From: Aedoeadaptatus ivorii
GTDB lineage: Bacteria > Bacillota > Clostridia > Tissierellales > Peptoniphilaceae
DNA length: 64,000 nucleotides
Assembly: GCF_900638585.1 (NCBI RefSeq)
Contig: NZ_LR134523.1
Coordinates: forward strand, 646,001 to 710,000
Direction of reading: 5' to 3'
Positions within the stretch are counted from its first letter, which is position 1; every line of letters starts with the position of its first letter. The translations under genes were made by a program, and so were the position numbers. Under the pieces are notes generated by a model. It was not told the DNA's origin, did no database searches, and saw only the letters and a list, made by a program, of their open reading frames with translations. Positions 35,092 to 42,512 of this stretch are shown here, piece by piece.

Positions 35092-35840
35092 TTTCATTTG
35101 TGGGGGCCGGACCCGGAGATCCGGATTTGATTACGATCAAGGGACGACAACGCATCGAATCGGCGGATGTGATTATCTATGCCGGAAGCCTCGTACACGA
35201 GGGGCATCTCGCCTACGCCAAATCCGACGCAGAGATCTTAAACAGCGCTTACATGGATTTAGACGAGGTGTTGGCGTGTATGGTCTCTCGCCACCGGGCG
35301 GGCAAATCCGTGGTGCGCCTTCACACCGGCGACCCCTCGGTGTACGGGGCCATTCGCGAACAGATGGATCCTCTCGCGGAAGCGAATATCCCCTACGAGG
35401 TGATTCCCGGCGTGAGCTCGTTTTCGGCGGCGGCCGCCGTCCTGAAGCGGGAATACACGCTCCCGGGCGTAAGCCAGACCGTGATCCTCACCCGCCGCGC
35501 CGGCCGCACCTCCGTGCCCGAAGGAGAATCCATAGAGGCGCTGGCGGCGCATAAGGCGTCGATGGCGATTTTTCTTTCCGCCGGACAGATTGAAAATGTA
35601 GCGCGGGAATTGGCGCAGTCCTACGCGGCCGAAACTCCCGTCGCCGTCGTATATCGGGCGAGCTGGGAGGACGAGCGGGTCGTTTGCTCGACGGTCGGGA
35701 CGATCGCAAAGGATATGGAAGGCGCCGGCATTCGAAAGCATGCGCTGATCCTCGTCGGCGATTTCTTGGGCGACCGGTATGAGAATAGCAAGCTCTACGA
35801 TCCCGGTTTTTCCACCGAATACAGAAAGGCCAAGCGGTGA
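35088..35840 (+). CDS. cbiF: Cobalt-precorrin-4 C11-methyltransferase CbiF
   Basis: 250 residues from ATG 35088. Begins FVGAGPGDPDLITIKG, with YAGSLV, RLHTGDPSVYGAIREQ, VIPGVSSFSAAAA and the end SKLYDPGFSTEYR, the usual CbiF/CobM marks. It methylates C11. Joined to cbiT and cbiG by 4-base overlaps. Confidence 0.95.
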   Translation: MISFVGAGPGDPDLITIKGRQRIESADVIIYAGSLVHEGHLAYAKSDAEILNSAYMDLDEVLACMVSRHRAGKSVVRLHTGDPSVYGAIREQMDPLAEANIPYEVIPGVSSFSAAAAVLKREYTLPGVSQTVILTRRAGRTSVPEGESIEALAAHKASMAIFLSAGQIENVARELAQSYAAETPVAVVYRASWEDERVVCSTVGTIAKDMEGAGIRKHALILVGDFLGDRYENSKLYDPGFSTEYRKAKR

Positions 35841-36811
35841 AGGCGGTCCTCTGTTTTTCGCCGGGCGCGGCGCAACTGGCGAAAAAACATCTCGCCGATT
35901 TCGCGCCCTACGGAAAGGCGTTCGGCAATAGCCCCGATCGGAACAGTTTCGGCGCGCTGTTTCGGGCGGCGGAGGCGCTGGTGTTTATCGGCGCGGCGGG
36001 GATTGCCGTTCGCTATATCGCGCCGTGGCTTGCCGATAAGCGTACCGATCCCGCCGTCGTCGTCATCGATCCGGCGGGACGCTACGTCATTCCGATTCTA
36101 AGCGGGCATTTGGGCGGCGCCAACGCCCTGGCAAAGGAGCTGGCGGAGCGATTGAGCGCGGAGGCGGTGCTCACCACCGCATCGGATGTGCTCGGCTACG
36201 AAGCGCCGGATCTCTTTGCCCAAAAGCGAGGGTACGTGATCGACGATATGGCGGCCATGCGATGGATCGCGGCGCGCATGGTGGCGGGGGAGGCGATATA
36301 TTGGTATTCCGAGCGAGATGCGGGGCCGCAGTATCCGCATTTGATCCGCGTTAGAACGCCCGAGGAGGCGGACCGGCCCGGGGGTGTGGTGGTCTCCGAA
36401 CGCGATCTTTCCCCGGAACATGCTCTGAAACTCGTGCCGCGTTGCGTGCATCTCGGCGTGGGTTCCAAAAAGGGAACGACGGAGGCGGATTTGATGCGGC
36501 TATTAGAAAATACTTTAGACGTGCTCGGTTTGGATCGGCGGGCGATTCGCGCCGTGCATACTATAGATATAAAGCGAAAGGAGCCGTCCATCGTCGCCGT
36601 GTGCGAAGAATTGGGCGTTTCTTTGTATGGGTATAGCGCCGCGCAACTTTCGCAAAATGCGTGTCGATGTAGCGAAAGCGACTTCGTAAAAAGAACCGTC
36701 GGCGTCGGCAATGTGTCTTGCTCCGCCGCACTAATGGGTGGCAGTGAATTGTTGGCAGAAAAGATCGCGGAAAGAGGCTTTACCCTTTCCGTAACGAGGG
36801 AGGAAAAGTGA
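35837..36811 (+). CDS. cbiG: Cobalt-precorrin-5A hydrolase CbiG
   Basis: 324 residues from GTG 35837 (GTGA overlap with cbiF). N-terminal domain with VFIGAAGIAVRYIAPWL and IPILSGHLGGAN, C-terminal CobE-like domain with LGVGSKKGTTEADL and the Cys/Ser segment VGVGNVSCSAAL. It opens the ring lactone and releases acetaldehyde, a step unique to the anaerobic route. Full length, both domains present. Confidence 0.95.
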   Translation: MKAVLCFSPGAAQLAKKHLADFAPYGKAFGNSPDRNSFGALFRAAEALVFIGAAGIAVRYIAPWLADKRTDPAVVVIDPAGRYVIPILSGHLGGANALAKELAERLSAEAVLTTASDVLGYEAPDLFAQKRGYVIDDMAAMRWIAARMVAGEAIYWYSERDAGPQYPHLIRVRTPEEADRPGGVVVSERDLSPEHALKLVPRCVHLGVGSKKGTTEADLMRLLENTLDVLGLDRRAIRAVHTIDIKRKEPSIVAVCEELGVSLYGYSAAQLSQNACRCSESDFVKRTVGVGNVSCSAALMGGSELLAEKIAERGFTLSVTREEK

Positions 36812-37536
36812 AAAAACTCTATGTAATCGGCATTGGCCCCGGCGGATCGGCGCTATTTACCGACCGCATGCGACAGGCGCTCGAGGAGAGCGAGGTGGTG
36901 GTGGGATATACGCCGTATCTGGGCTATATTCGCCACTTGATCGAGAACAAGACCTTGCTCTCCACCGGCATGAAGTCGGAGATCGAGCGCTGTAAAATGG
37001 CGGTGGAATCGGCGTCTTCCGGCCGCACCACCGCCATCGTCTCCACCGGCGATGCGGGGCTATATGGCATGGCGGGCCCCATTCTCGAGATCGCCGCGGA
37101 AACGGATATCGAGGTCGAAATCATACCGGGCGTCAGCGCAAATTTTGCCGCGGCGTCTCGGGTCGGCGCGCCGCTGATGCACGATACGGCGACGATCAGT
37201 CTGTCGGATTTGATGACACCTCTTTCCGTGATCGAAAAGCGGATTCGCTATGCCGCGGCCGCGGATTTTGTGATCAGCCTATACAATCCACGCTCCAAGG
37301 GGCGCGCGGGCTATTTGTCACACGCCTTTTCGATTATGAAAGAAGAAGGTTACGGCCCGGATCGCCCGGTGGCGGTGGTCAAAAACGCCTGGCGAGAGGG
37401 CGAAGAAATTCACATCAGTACGATGGATGCGGTGGATATCGAATCGGTGGATATGAACACCATAGTGATTGTTGGAAACTGTCGTACGTATATTGAGGGC
37501 GGAAAGATGATCACACCGCGGGGGTATGATCTATGA
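36808..37536 (+). CDS. cbiH: Cobalt-factor III (precorrin-3B) C17-methyltransferase CbiH
   Basis: 242 residues from GTG 36808 (overlaps cbiG). Start YVIGIGPGGSALFTDRM, VVVGYTPYLGYI, STGDAGLYGMAGPILE, IIPGVSANFAAASRVGAPL and SLYNPRSKGR, all typical of CbiH/CobJ. It methylates C17 with ring contraction. No extra ferredoxin-like domain is fused at the C terminus. Confidence 0.95.
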   Translation: MKKLYVIGIGPGGSALFTDRMRQALEESEVVVGYTPYLGYIRHLIENKTLLSTGMKSEIERCKMAVESASSGRTTAIVSTGDAGLYGMAGPILEIAAETDIEVEIIPGVSANFAAASRVGAPLMHDTATISLSDLMTPLSVIEKRIRYAAAADFVISLYNPRSKGRAGYLSHAFSIMKEEGYGPDRPVAVVKNAWREGEEIHISTMDAVDIESVDMNTIVIVGNCRTYIEGGKMITPRGYDL

Positions 37537-38267
37537 AGGTCTGGATCCTGGGCGGCACCGCCGATGCCTCGCGATTTGTGCGCAAGACCAAAAACCGCGA
37601 TCTCGTCGTCACCGTCGCGACGGAGGAAGGGACGGAGTTTTTGCCCGCGGACATTGATGTGCGCGTGGGCCGGCTTTCCGAAGCGGATATGTGCCGGTTC
37701 ATTGCCGATGCGCAGATCGAGGCGGTGCTGGATTTCACCCATCCTTTTGCCAAAGTGGCCACCCACACGGCGAAACGGGCGGCAGCGGCGGCGGGGATTT
37801 CGTACTATCGCTATGTGCGGCCTCGCGTGGACGGATTCGGCGATATGCGCTTTTCGTCCTATGCGGACTGTGCCCGGGCGCTAAAGGAAATGACGGGAAC
37901 GGTTTTTTTTACCACCGGCTCCAACGAGGCGGCGCGCTTTCAGGCGGTGCGCGGAGAAAATCGATTCGTCTATCGCATTATCCCGTCGGAAGAAAGCCTG
38001 CATAAACTCAAGGCCTGCGGCGTCGAAACGGCGGATATCGTCGCGATGTTGGGGCCCTTTGACTACGAGATGAACGTCGCTTTGTTTCGCCACTATCGCC
38101 CCGCGTATCTGGTGACAAAAAACAGCGGCGAGGGCTCGGGATTTTGCGATAAAATGCGTGCGGCTGCGGATTGCGGCATGCGGACTTTGGTGATCGAGAC
38201 CGAAGTGGAAAGCGGATACGATTTTGAAGAGATGCTAAAGATTGCAGAGGGGGATAGGCGTGGATAA
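37533..38267 (+). CDS. cbiJ: Cobalt-precorrin-6A reductase CbiJ
   Basis: 244 residues from ATG 37533 (overlaps cbiH). Starts VWILGGTADASRF and carries DFTHPFAKVATHTA, FFTTGSNEAARF, MLGPFDYEMN and LVTKNSGEGSGF, the CbiJ/CobK set. It reduces the macrocycle with NAD(P)H. Its end overlaps the small Cys-rich gene by 8 bases. Confidence 0.93.
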   Translation: MKVWILGGTADASRFVRKTKNRDLVVTVATEEGTEFLPADIDVRVGRLSEADMCRFIADAQIEAVLDFTHPFAKVATHTAKRAAAAAGISYYRYVRPRVDGFGDMRFSSYADCARALKEMTGTVFFTTGSNEAARFQAVRGENRFVYRIIPSEESLHKLKACGVETADIVAMLGPFDYEMNVALFRHYRPAYLVTKNSGEGSGFCDKMRAAADCGMRTLVIETEVESGYDFEEMLKIAEGDRRG

Positions 38268-38520
38268 TTCGTATCGATTTTTTACCAATACAGACTGTCA
38301 ATATTTTCCCTGCCATAGGCTTGAAGGACCGTTTAACTGTTTGTTTTGTTATTGCCCGCTGTATTTAATGGGCGAAGACTGCGGTGGCCGATTCGTCTAC
38401 ACGAACGGCGTGAAGGACTGCTCGGGGTGTACGATTCCCCACGTGCCGAAGTGCTACGACTATATCAACGAAAAATTACGCGAAGAGATCGCGAGGAGGC
38501 GAGACGGTGGAACTCGATAA
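38260..38520 (+). CDS. Cysteine-rich small protein of the cobalamin operon
   Basis: 86 residues from GTG 38260, with GAGGGGG just upstream. Nine cysteines lie in the first two thirds: TDCQYFPCH, NCLFCYCPLY, EDCGG, KDCSGCTIPH and PKCYDY. This matches the 'cysteine-rich small domain' family (PF04071 by memory), known to occur in cobalamin loci and sometimes fused to cob enzymes. A zinc- or iron-sulfur-bound fold is likely; its role is not established. It overlaps both cbiJ and cobT, so it is a genuine operon member. Confidence 0.85.
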   Translation: MDNSYRFFTNTDCQYFPCHRLEGPFNCLFCYCPLYLMGEDCGGRFVYTNGVKDCSGCTIPHVPKCYDYINEKLREEIARRRDGGTR

Positions 38521-39583
38521 ATACATACAAGGCATATCCGAAACGGATGTCGATTTTGAAAACAGCGGCCGCGCACACTGGGACAGCCGTACCCATCCGG
38601 TGGGTTCTTTGGGCGCGTTGGAAGAATATTCCATTCGACTGGCGGGCATACAGCGGCGGAAGATCCCCCGCATTCGAAAAAAATCGATCCTCGTGATGTG
38701 TGCCGACAACGGGGTGGTAAAAGAAGACGTGAGCTCCTCGCCACCGGTCTTTACGCAGCTATTGGCCAATGCCATGGCGCGCGGAGAAACCGGCGTCTGC
38801 GCCTTGGCGAAGCACAACGGGGCGAAGGTCGTCGTGATCGACGTGGGTATGGAAAAAGGCATCGAGCGCGAGGCCGGTATTTGCGACGCGTCGGTGCGCG
38901 CGGGGACCGGCAATATCGCCACAGAAGACGCCATGACGAGAGAAGAAGCGGTGCAGGCGATTGGCGTCGGCATCCGCTATGCCGAGGCGGAGATCGAGGA
39001 CGGGGCCGACATCCTCGGTACCGGCGAGTTGGGGATCGGAAACACTACTACCGCGTCGGCACTCTTATATATTTTAAGCGGCGAGGCACCCGAGGCGTGT
39101 GTCGGCTACGGCGCGGGGATTACCGACGCGCAGTGGCAGAAAAAAGTGCGGGCGGTGTGCCGGGCGAAGGCGCGTCTCGACGGATGCGAAGATGCGATCG
39201 ACATCCTCGCCAAATCCGGCGGGTTGGATATCGCGGCACTCGCGGGCGTCTTTCTCGCCGGCGCCTACCACCGCGTGCCTGTCGTCTGCGACGGCCTGAT
39301 TTCGGGGGTCGCCGCCTATCTCGCGATCCAAATGGAGCCTTTGGCGAAGGGCTATATCTTTCCGTCGCATAGGAGCGCGGAGCTCGCCGCATCGGTGCTC
39401 TACCGCGTCCTGGATATTACGCCGCCCCTCGATCTGCATATGCGCCTGGGCGAGGGGAGCGGCTGTCCGCTCTTTTTCTCGCTTTTGGAATCCGCCATAG
39501 CCTGTATGGAGTCTATGGGGTCCTTCGAAGCCAATCAGATCGACCCGGCGGTATTGGTGAGCCTTCGAAAGGATACGCCGTGA
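38507..39583 (+). CDS. cobT: Nicotinate-nucleotide:dimethylbenzimidazole phosphoribosyltransferase CobT
   Basis: 358 residues from GTG 38507. Conserved HPVGSLGALEEYSIRLAGIQ, VMCADNGVVKEDVSSSP, GVGIRYAEAEI, GTGELGIGNTTTASAL and the catalytic Glu near LRLGEGSGCPL-like segment (MRLGEGSGCPLFF). It activates the lower ligand base as an alpha-riboside phosphate. Overlaps the Cys-rich gene by 14 bases and cobU by 4. Confidence 0.96.
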   Translation: MELDKYIQGISETDVDFENSGRAHWDSRTHPVGSLGALEEYSIRLAGIQRRKIPRIRKKSILVMCADNGVVKEDVSSSPPVFTQLLANAMARGETGVCALAKHNGAKVVVIDVGMEKGIEREAGICDASVRAGTGNIATEDAMTREEAVQAIGVGIRYAEAEIEDGADILGTGELGIGNTTTASALLYILSGEAPEACVGYGAGITDAQWQKKVRAVCRAKARLDGCEDAIDILAKSGGLDIAALAGVFLAGAYHRVPVVCDGLISGVAAYLAIQMEPLAKGYIFPSHRSAELAASVLYRVLDITPPLDLHMRLGEGSGCPLFFSLLESAIACMESMGSFEANQIDPAVLVSLRKDTP

Positions 39584-40116
39584 TCGCGCTGGTGACCGGC
39601 GGCGCGCGGAGCGGAAAAAGTCGCTTTGCCGAAGAGAAATGCCGCGCCTACGACCGGGTATTGTATATCGCCACCGCAGAGATCACCGACGAGGAGATGC
39701 GCAGGCGGGTGGAAGAACACAGAAAGCGGCGCCCCGAGAACTGGGATACGGCGGAGTCGCTTCCCGATCCCGCTGAAATCCGAAACTACGACGCCGTCCT
39801 ACTGGACTGCGTGACGCTCTTGCTCTCCCGCGAACTCTATCTCGTCTCGCAGGAGGTCGACGAAGGAGACGTGGAAATGGAGACGACGCGCCGCGTGATC
39901 GCCCGACTCGAAGGGTGGATTGATGCCGCGCGGGCGGCGGGGACCGATCTGTACTGTGTGAGCAATGAGGTGGGAATGGGTATCGTACCAATGGATCCCG
40001 TTTCCCGTGCCTTCAGGGATTGTCAGGGGAGGGTAAATCAATGGATCGCGAAACAAAGCGACGCCGTATACTGGCTCGTATCGGGGATTGCGGTTGCGAT
40101 CAAATGCGCGGACTGA
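39580..40116 (+). CDS. cobU: Adenosylcobinamide kinase/guanylyltransferase CobU
   Basis: 178 residues from GTG 39580. P loop TGGARSGKSRFAE, YIATAEITDEEM, the guanylylated His in EEHRKRRPENW, LLDCVTLLLS and SNEVGMGIVPMDPVSRAFRD. It phosphorylates and then guanylylates cobinamide, making the GDP-activated form used by CobS. Overlaps cobT and cobS. Confidence 0.96.
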   Translation: MIALVTGGARSGKSRFAEEKCRAYDRVLYIATAEITDEEMRRRVEEHRKRRPENWDTAESLPDPAEIRNYDAVLLDCVTLLLSRELYLVSQEVDEGDVEMETTRRVIARLEGWIDAARAAGTDLYCVSNEVGMGIVPMDPVSRAFRDCQGRVNQWIAKQSDAVYWLVSGIAVAIKCAD

Positions 40117-40829
40117 TCCTCGCCATACAGTTTCTGACGCGCATACCGATTCCCGTCGAAGTGCCCTTTACGGCACAATCGGCGGGTCGGAGTCTGTTCT
40201 GGTTCCCTTGGATCTCCTACGGAATCGGCGCGCTGGTGGGCTTGATGCAACAAGCGTTCTATTACAAAAATCCGCAGATCGCCGCCTTTCTGGCGCTCCT
40301 CGCCTGGGTGGCCCTCTCGGGCGGCATGCATCTGGAAGGGCTTATGGATACGGCGGACGGATTTTTGGCGAATCGGGATCCCGAGTCGACCCGAAAGATT
40401 ATGAAAGACGCCCATATCGGCAGCTTCGGCGCCGTCGCCTTGGTCTTGCTCCTCGGCGGAAAGTACGCCGCCCTTTCCGGGGTATTGTTTACGCCTCACA
40501 TCTTGGGTCTGATCGCCGCGGTGGCGCGCATGGGGATGTTGACGGGCATGGTGTGGTTTCCGGCGGCGCGTCCCAAAGGGTTGGGCCATTTCTTTCGCCG
40601 GCATGCAAATCGAGGCGTATATTTTGTGCAGTGGACGCTATTGGCGGCTCTCTTGATCGCGACCGAAGGCGTACGATTCCTGTACTTTCCCCTGATCGGC
40701 ATCGCCATCGCCTGTGCGATTTCCCGTTGGAGCCGAAAAAAGATCGGGGGACTCACCGGCGACGTCTACGGCGCGCTGATGGAAGTCTGCGAGTGCGGCC
40801 TAGTCCTCGTCTACGGTCTTATGCGATGA
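40104..40829 (+). CDS. cobS: Adenosylcobinamide-GDP ribazoletransferase CobS
   Basis: 241 residues from ATG 40104 (MRGLILAIQFLTRIPIP, the normal family start). Longer in-frame reading upstream is an out-of-phase shadow of cobU. Polytopic membrane protein with GGMHLEGLMDTADGF and the Asp-rich RDPESTRKIMKDAHIGSFG motif. It joins activated cobinamide to alpha-ribazole phosphate. Overlaps cobU by 13 bases. Confidence 0.95.
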   Translation: MRGLILAIQFLTRIPIPVEVPFTAQSAGRSLFWFPWISYGIGALVGLMQQAFYYKNPQIAAFLALLAWVALSGGMHLEGLMDTADGFLANRDPESTRKIMKDAHIGSFGAVALVLLLGGKYAALSGVLFTPHILGLIAAVARMGMLTGMVWFPAARPKGLGHFFRRHANRGVYFVQWTLLAALLIATEGVRFLYFPLIGIAIACAISRWSRKKIGGLTGDVYGALMEVCECGLVLVYGLMR

Positions 40830-41377
40830 CGAAGACCATCTATCTGATGCGCCACGGGCGCACCCGCGCCAATCTCGAAAAATACTACGGTTCTGCCGAA
40901 GAACCGCTTTTGTTCGAACCGGCGGCATTTTCCGAGGCAAAGGCCGTCGTCGCGCAGATCGATCCTGTGGGCATCGCAGCGAGTCCGTATCTGCGCGCAA
41001 TGCAGACCGCCGCGATCGTAAAGCCCGATACGATCGCGAGGATCGACGAAGAGCCGTTGCTCCGGGAGGTCTCTATGGGCGTATTGGAAGGGCGCCGTTT
41101 TTCCGATGCCTATGACCAATACGGCGCCGCCCTCGACCCCTGGATCGACGACCCTTTCTCCAATGCACCGCCGAGGGGAGAGAGCCTAAAAGACGCAATG
41201 GTGCGCGCCGAAGCGTTTTTGCAAGCGGCAGAAGAAGGCCATTTGTACGTAAGCCACGACGGCATTATCCGCTTGATTCTCTGCGCGGTGGCCGGAGATA
41301 TTCGGCGATTTTTCGACATATCCGTTCAAAATCTACAGATCGTTCCCTTGGATTGCAATGAGATTTCTAAAAGGTGA
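40826..41377 (+). CDS. cobC: Alpha-ribazole phosphatase CobC (histidine phosphatase family)
   Basis: 183 residues from ATG 40826 (overlaps cobS). Phosphohistidine motif MRHGRTRAN, then ASPYLRAMQTA, a conserved Glu in LREVSMGVLEGR and YVSHDGIIRLIL. Within this operon it most likely removes the 5' phosphate from alpha-ribazole phosphate or cobalamin phosphate. General phosphoglycerate-mutase-like proteins share the motifs, so the substrate is given by context. Last gene of the operon; no clear terminator follows. Confidence 0.9.
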   Translation: MTKTIYLMRHGRTRANLEKYYGSAEEPLLFEPAAFSEAKAVVAQIDPVGIAASPYLRAMQTAAIVKPDTIARIDEEPLLREVSMGVLEGRRFSDAYDQYGAALDPWIDDPFSNAPPRGESLKDAMVRAEAFLQAAEEGHLYVSHDGIIRLILCAVAGDIRRFFDISVQNLQIVPLDCNEISKR

Positions 41378-41425
41378 CAATTCCGTTACAAATCTCCGGC
41401 GGATCTTTTTCTTTGTGTTCCGATT

Positions 41426-41434
41426 TGCTATAGT
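41426..41434 (+). promoter_or_regulatory. Extended -10 promoter of the SLH-protein gene
   Basis: TG (41426-41427), one base, TATAGT (41429-41434), with no good -35; about 30 bases before the TTG start. Confidence 0.5.
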
Positions 41435-41463
41435 CTCTTGTGGCATAGAAAGGATGCATACCA

Positions 41464-42450
41464 TTGAAAAATACATTTCAGAAACTATTGGTTCTGCTTC
41501 TGGTATTCGGCGCAGTGTTCTCTTCGAGCACGGCTTTCGCCGCAGAAGTAGAAAAGCCGCAATACGTTTCGTTGCGGCTCGAAAAAGACGAAAGCGGAAA
41601 TTACAATCGCTTCACCATGTCCTGGCAGAATCCGGCGTGGGTAAAGGAAATTCTGGCGAAGGGAGAAACCGTACAGTTTGAGATCGACGGTAAGGTCGAT
41701 TACGAACCCTGGTCCTCCAAATCGGGGATTGTCTATCGGGGAGAGATCAGCGCGGCCACGGCCGACGGCGTAAGCATCAGCATTCCCCCCGAGGCCTTCG
41801 CCCATCTAAAAGACGTCAAGGTGACCCGCAAGCTCTATAGCTTCCGCGTGCGCTACGCAAAAGGCGACTTGCGCAGCGAATACAGCAATGCGGTGGCGGT
41901 CGGCTATCGTCCGAGCTTCTCCAACTCCAGCCAATGGTCCATGGAAGAGCTTTCCGCCGCCGGGGAACACGGATTTATTCCCCCCGCCGTCCGTTCGGAC
42001 ATGAAACGCGACATTACCCGGGAAGAATTTACCGAGGTAATCGTGCGGGTGTACGAAAAGGCAAACCGCGTACACTTGGTGGCGGGAGATAGCCCTTACG
42101 TCGACACGAAGAACCCCTCTGTGATCGTCGCCACCCGCTTGGGCCTGGTACAGGGCGTAGGCTATAAGCACTTCGATCCCGAAGCCAAGATCAATCGGCA
42201 GGAAATGGCGACCATTTTGGCGCGGTTCTTGCATACCTTCGACATCGAAGCCGATAAGAGCAATACCAAGACATACGCCGATCACGAAAAAATTCGCGAT
42301 TTTGCCGTAGAGCCGGTGTATACGCTGCAAAGCATCGGTTTGATGGAAGGCTACGAAGACGGCACCTTCCGTCCCCGCACCAGTGCGAGCCGCGAACAGG
42401 GCGTCGTCCTGGGCGAGCGATTCTATAATTTCGTCACGACAAAACAATGA
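41464..42450 (+). CDS. SLH-domain surface protein
   Basis: 328 residues from TTG 41464, the only start that keeps a complete signal peptide (KNTFQKLLVLLLVFGAVF, cleavage after AFA). AAGGA lies 10 bases upstream. Residues about 30-150 have no domain I recognise and look beta-rich. Three S-layer homology units follow (about 150-205, 206-265, 266-325), with partly conserved cores such as TREEFTEVIVRVYE, INRQEMATILARF and GYEDGTFRPRTSASREQ. SLH triplets bind pyruvylated cell-wall polymers, so the protein is probably on the cell surface. It is transcribed apart from cobC. Confidence 0.87.
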   Translation: MKNTFQKLLVLLLVFGAVFSSSTAFAAEVEKPQYVSLRLEKDESGNYNRFTMSWQNPAWVKEILAKGETVQFEIDGKVDYEPWSSKSGIVYRGEISAATADGVSISIPPEAFAHLKDVKVTRKLYSFRVRYAKGDLRSEYSNAVAVGYRPSFSNSSQWSMEELSAAGEHGFIPPAVRSDMKRDITREEFTEVIVRVYEKANRVHLVAGDSPYVDTKNPSVIVATRLGLVQGVGYKHFDPEAKINRQEMATILARFLHTFDIEADKSNTKTYADHEKIRDFAVEPVYTLQSIGLMEGYEDGTFRPRTSASREQGVVLGERFYNFVTTKQ

Positions 42451-42456
42451 GCACGC

Positions 42457-42496
42457 AAAAACGGTACGAACCCATTTCGGTTCGTACCGTTTTTTT
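42457..42496. terminator. Bidirectional terminator between the SLH gene and glmS
   Basis: AAAAACGGTACGAACC (42457-42472), loop CATTTC, GGTTCGTACCGTTTTT (42479-42494). A perfect 16-bp stem with A and T tracts at its ends, serving both convergent genes. Confidence 0.95.
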
Positions 42497-42512
42497 GTGT
42501 GTCGATACGGAT

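Noticed and set aside
40088-40825. Long N-terminal extension of CobC upstream of ATG 40826
   Set aside because: It lies wholly over cobS in another phase and is Arg/Pro-rich shadow sequence; the family start is MTKTIYLMRHG.
41358-41681. 107-codon frame overlapping the start of the SLH gene
   Set aside because: Out of phase with a complete signal peptide and SLH domains; its product is Arg-rich shadow sequence.
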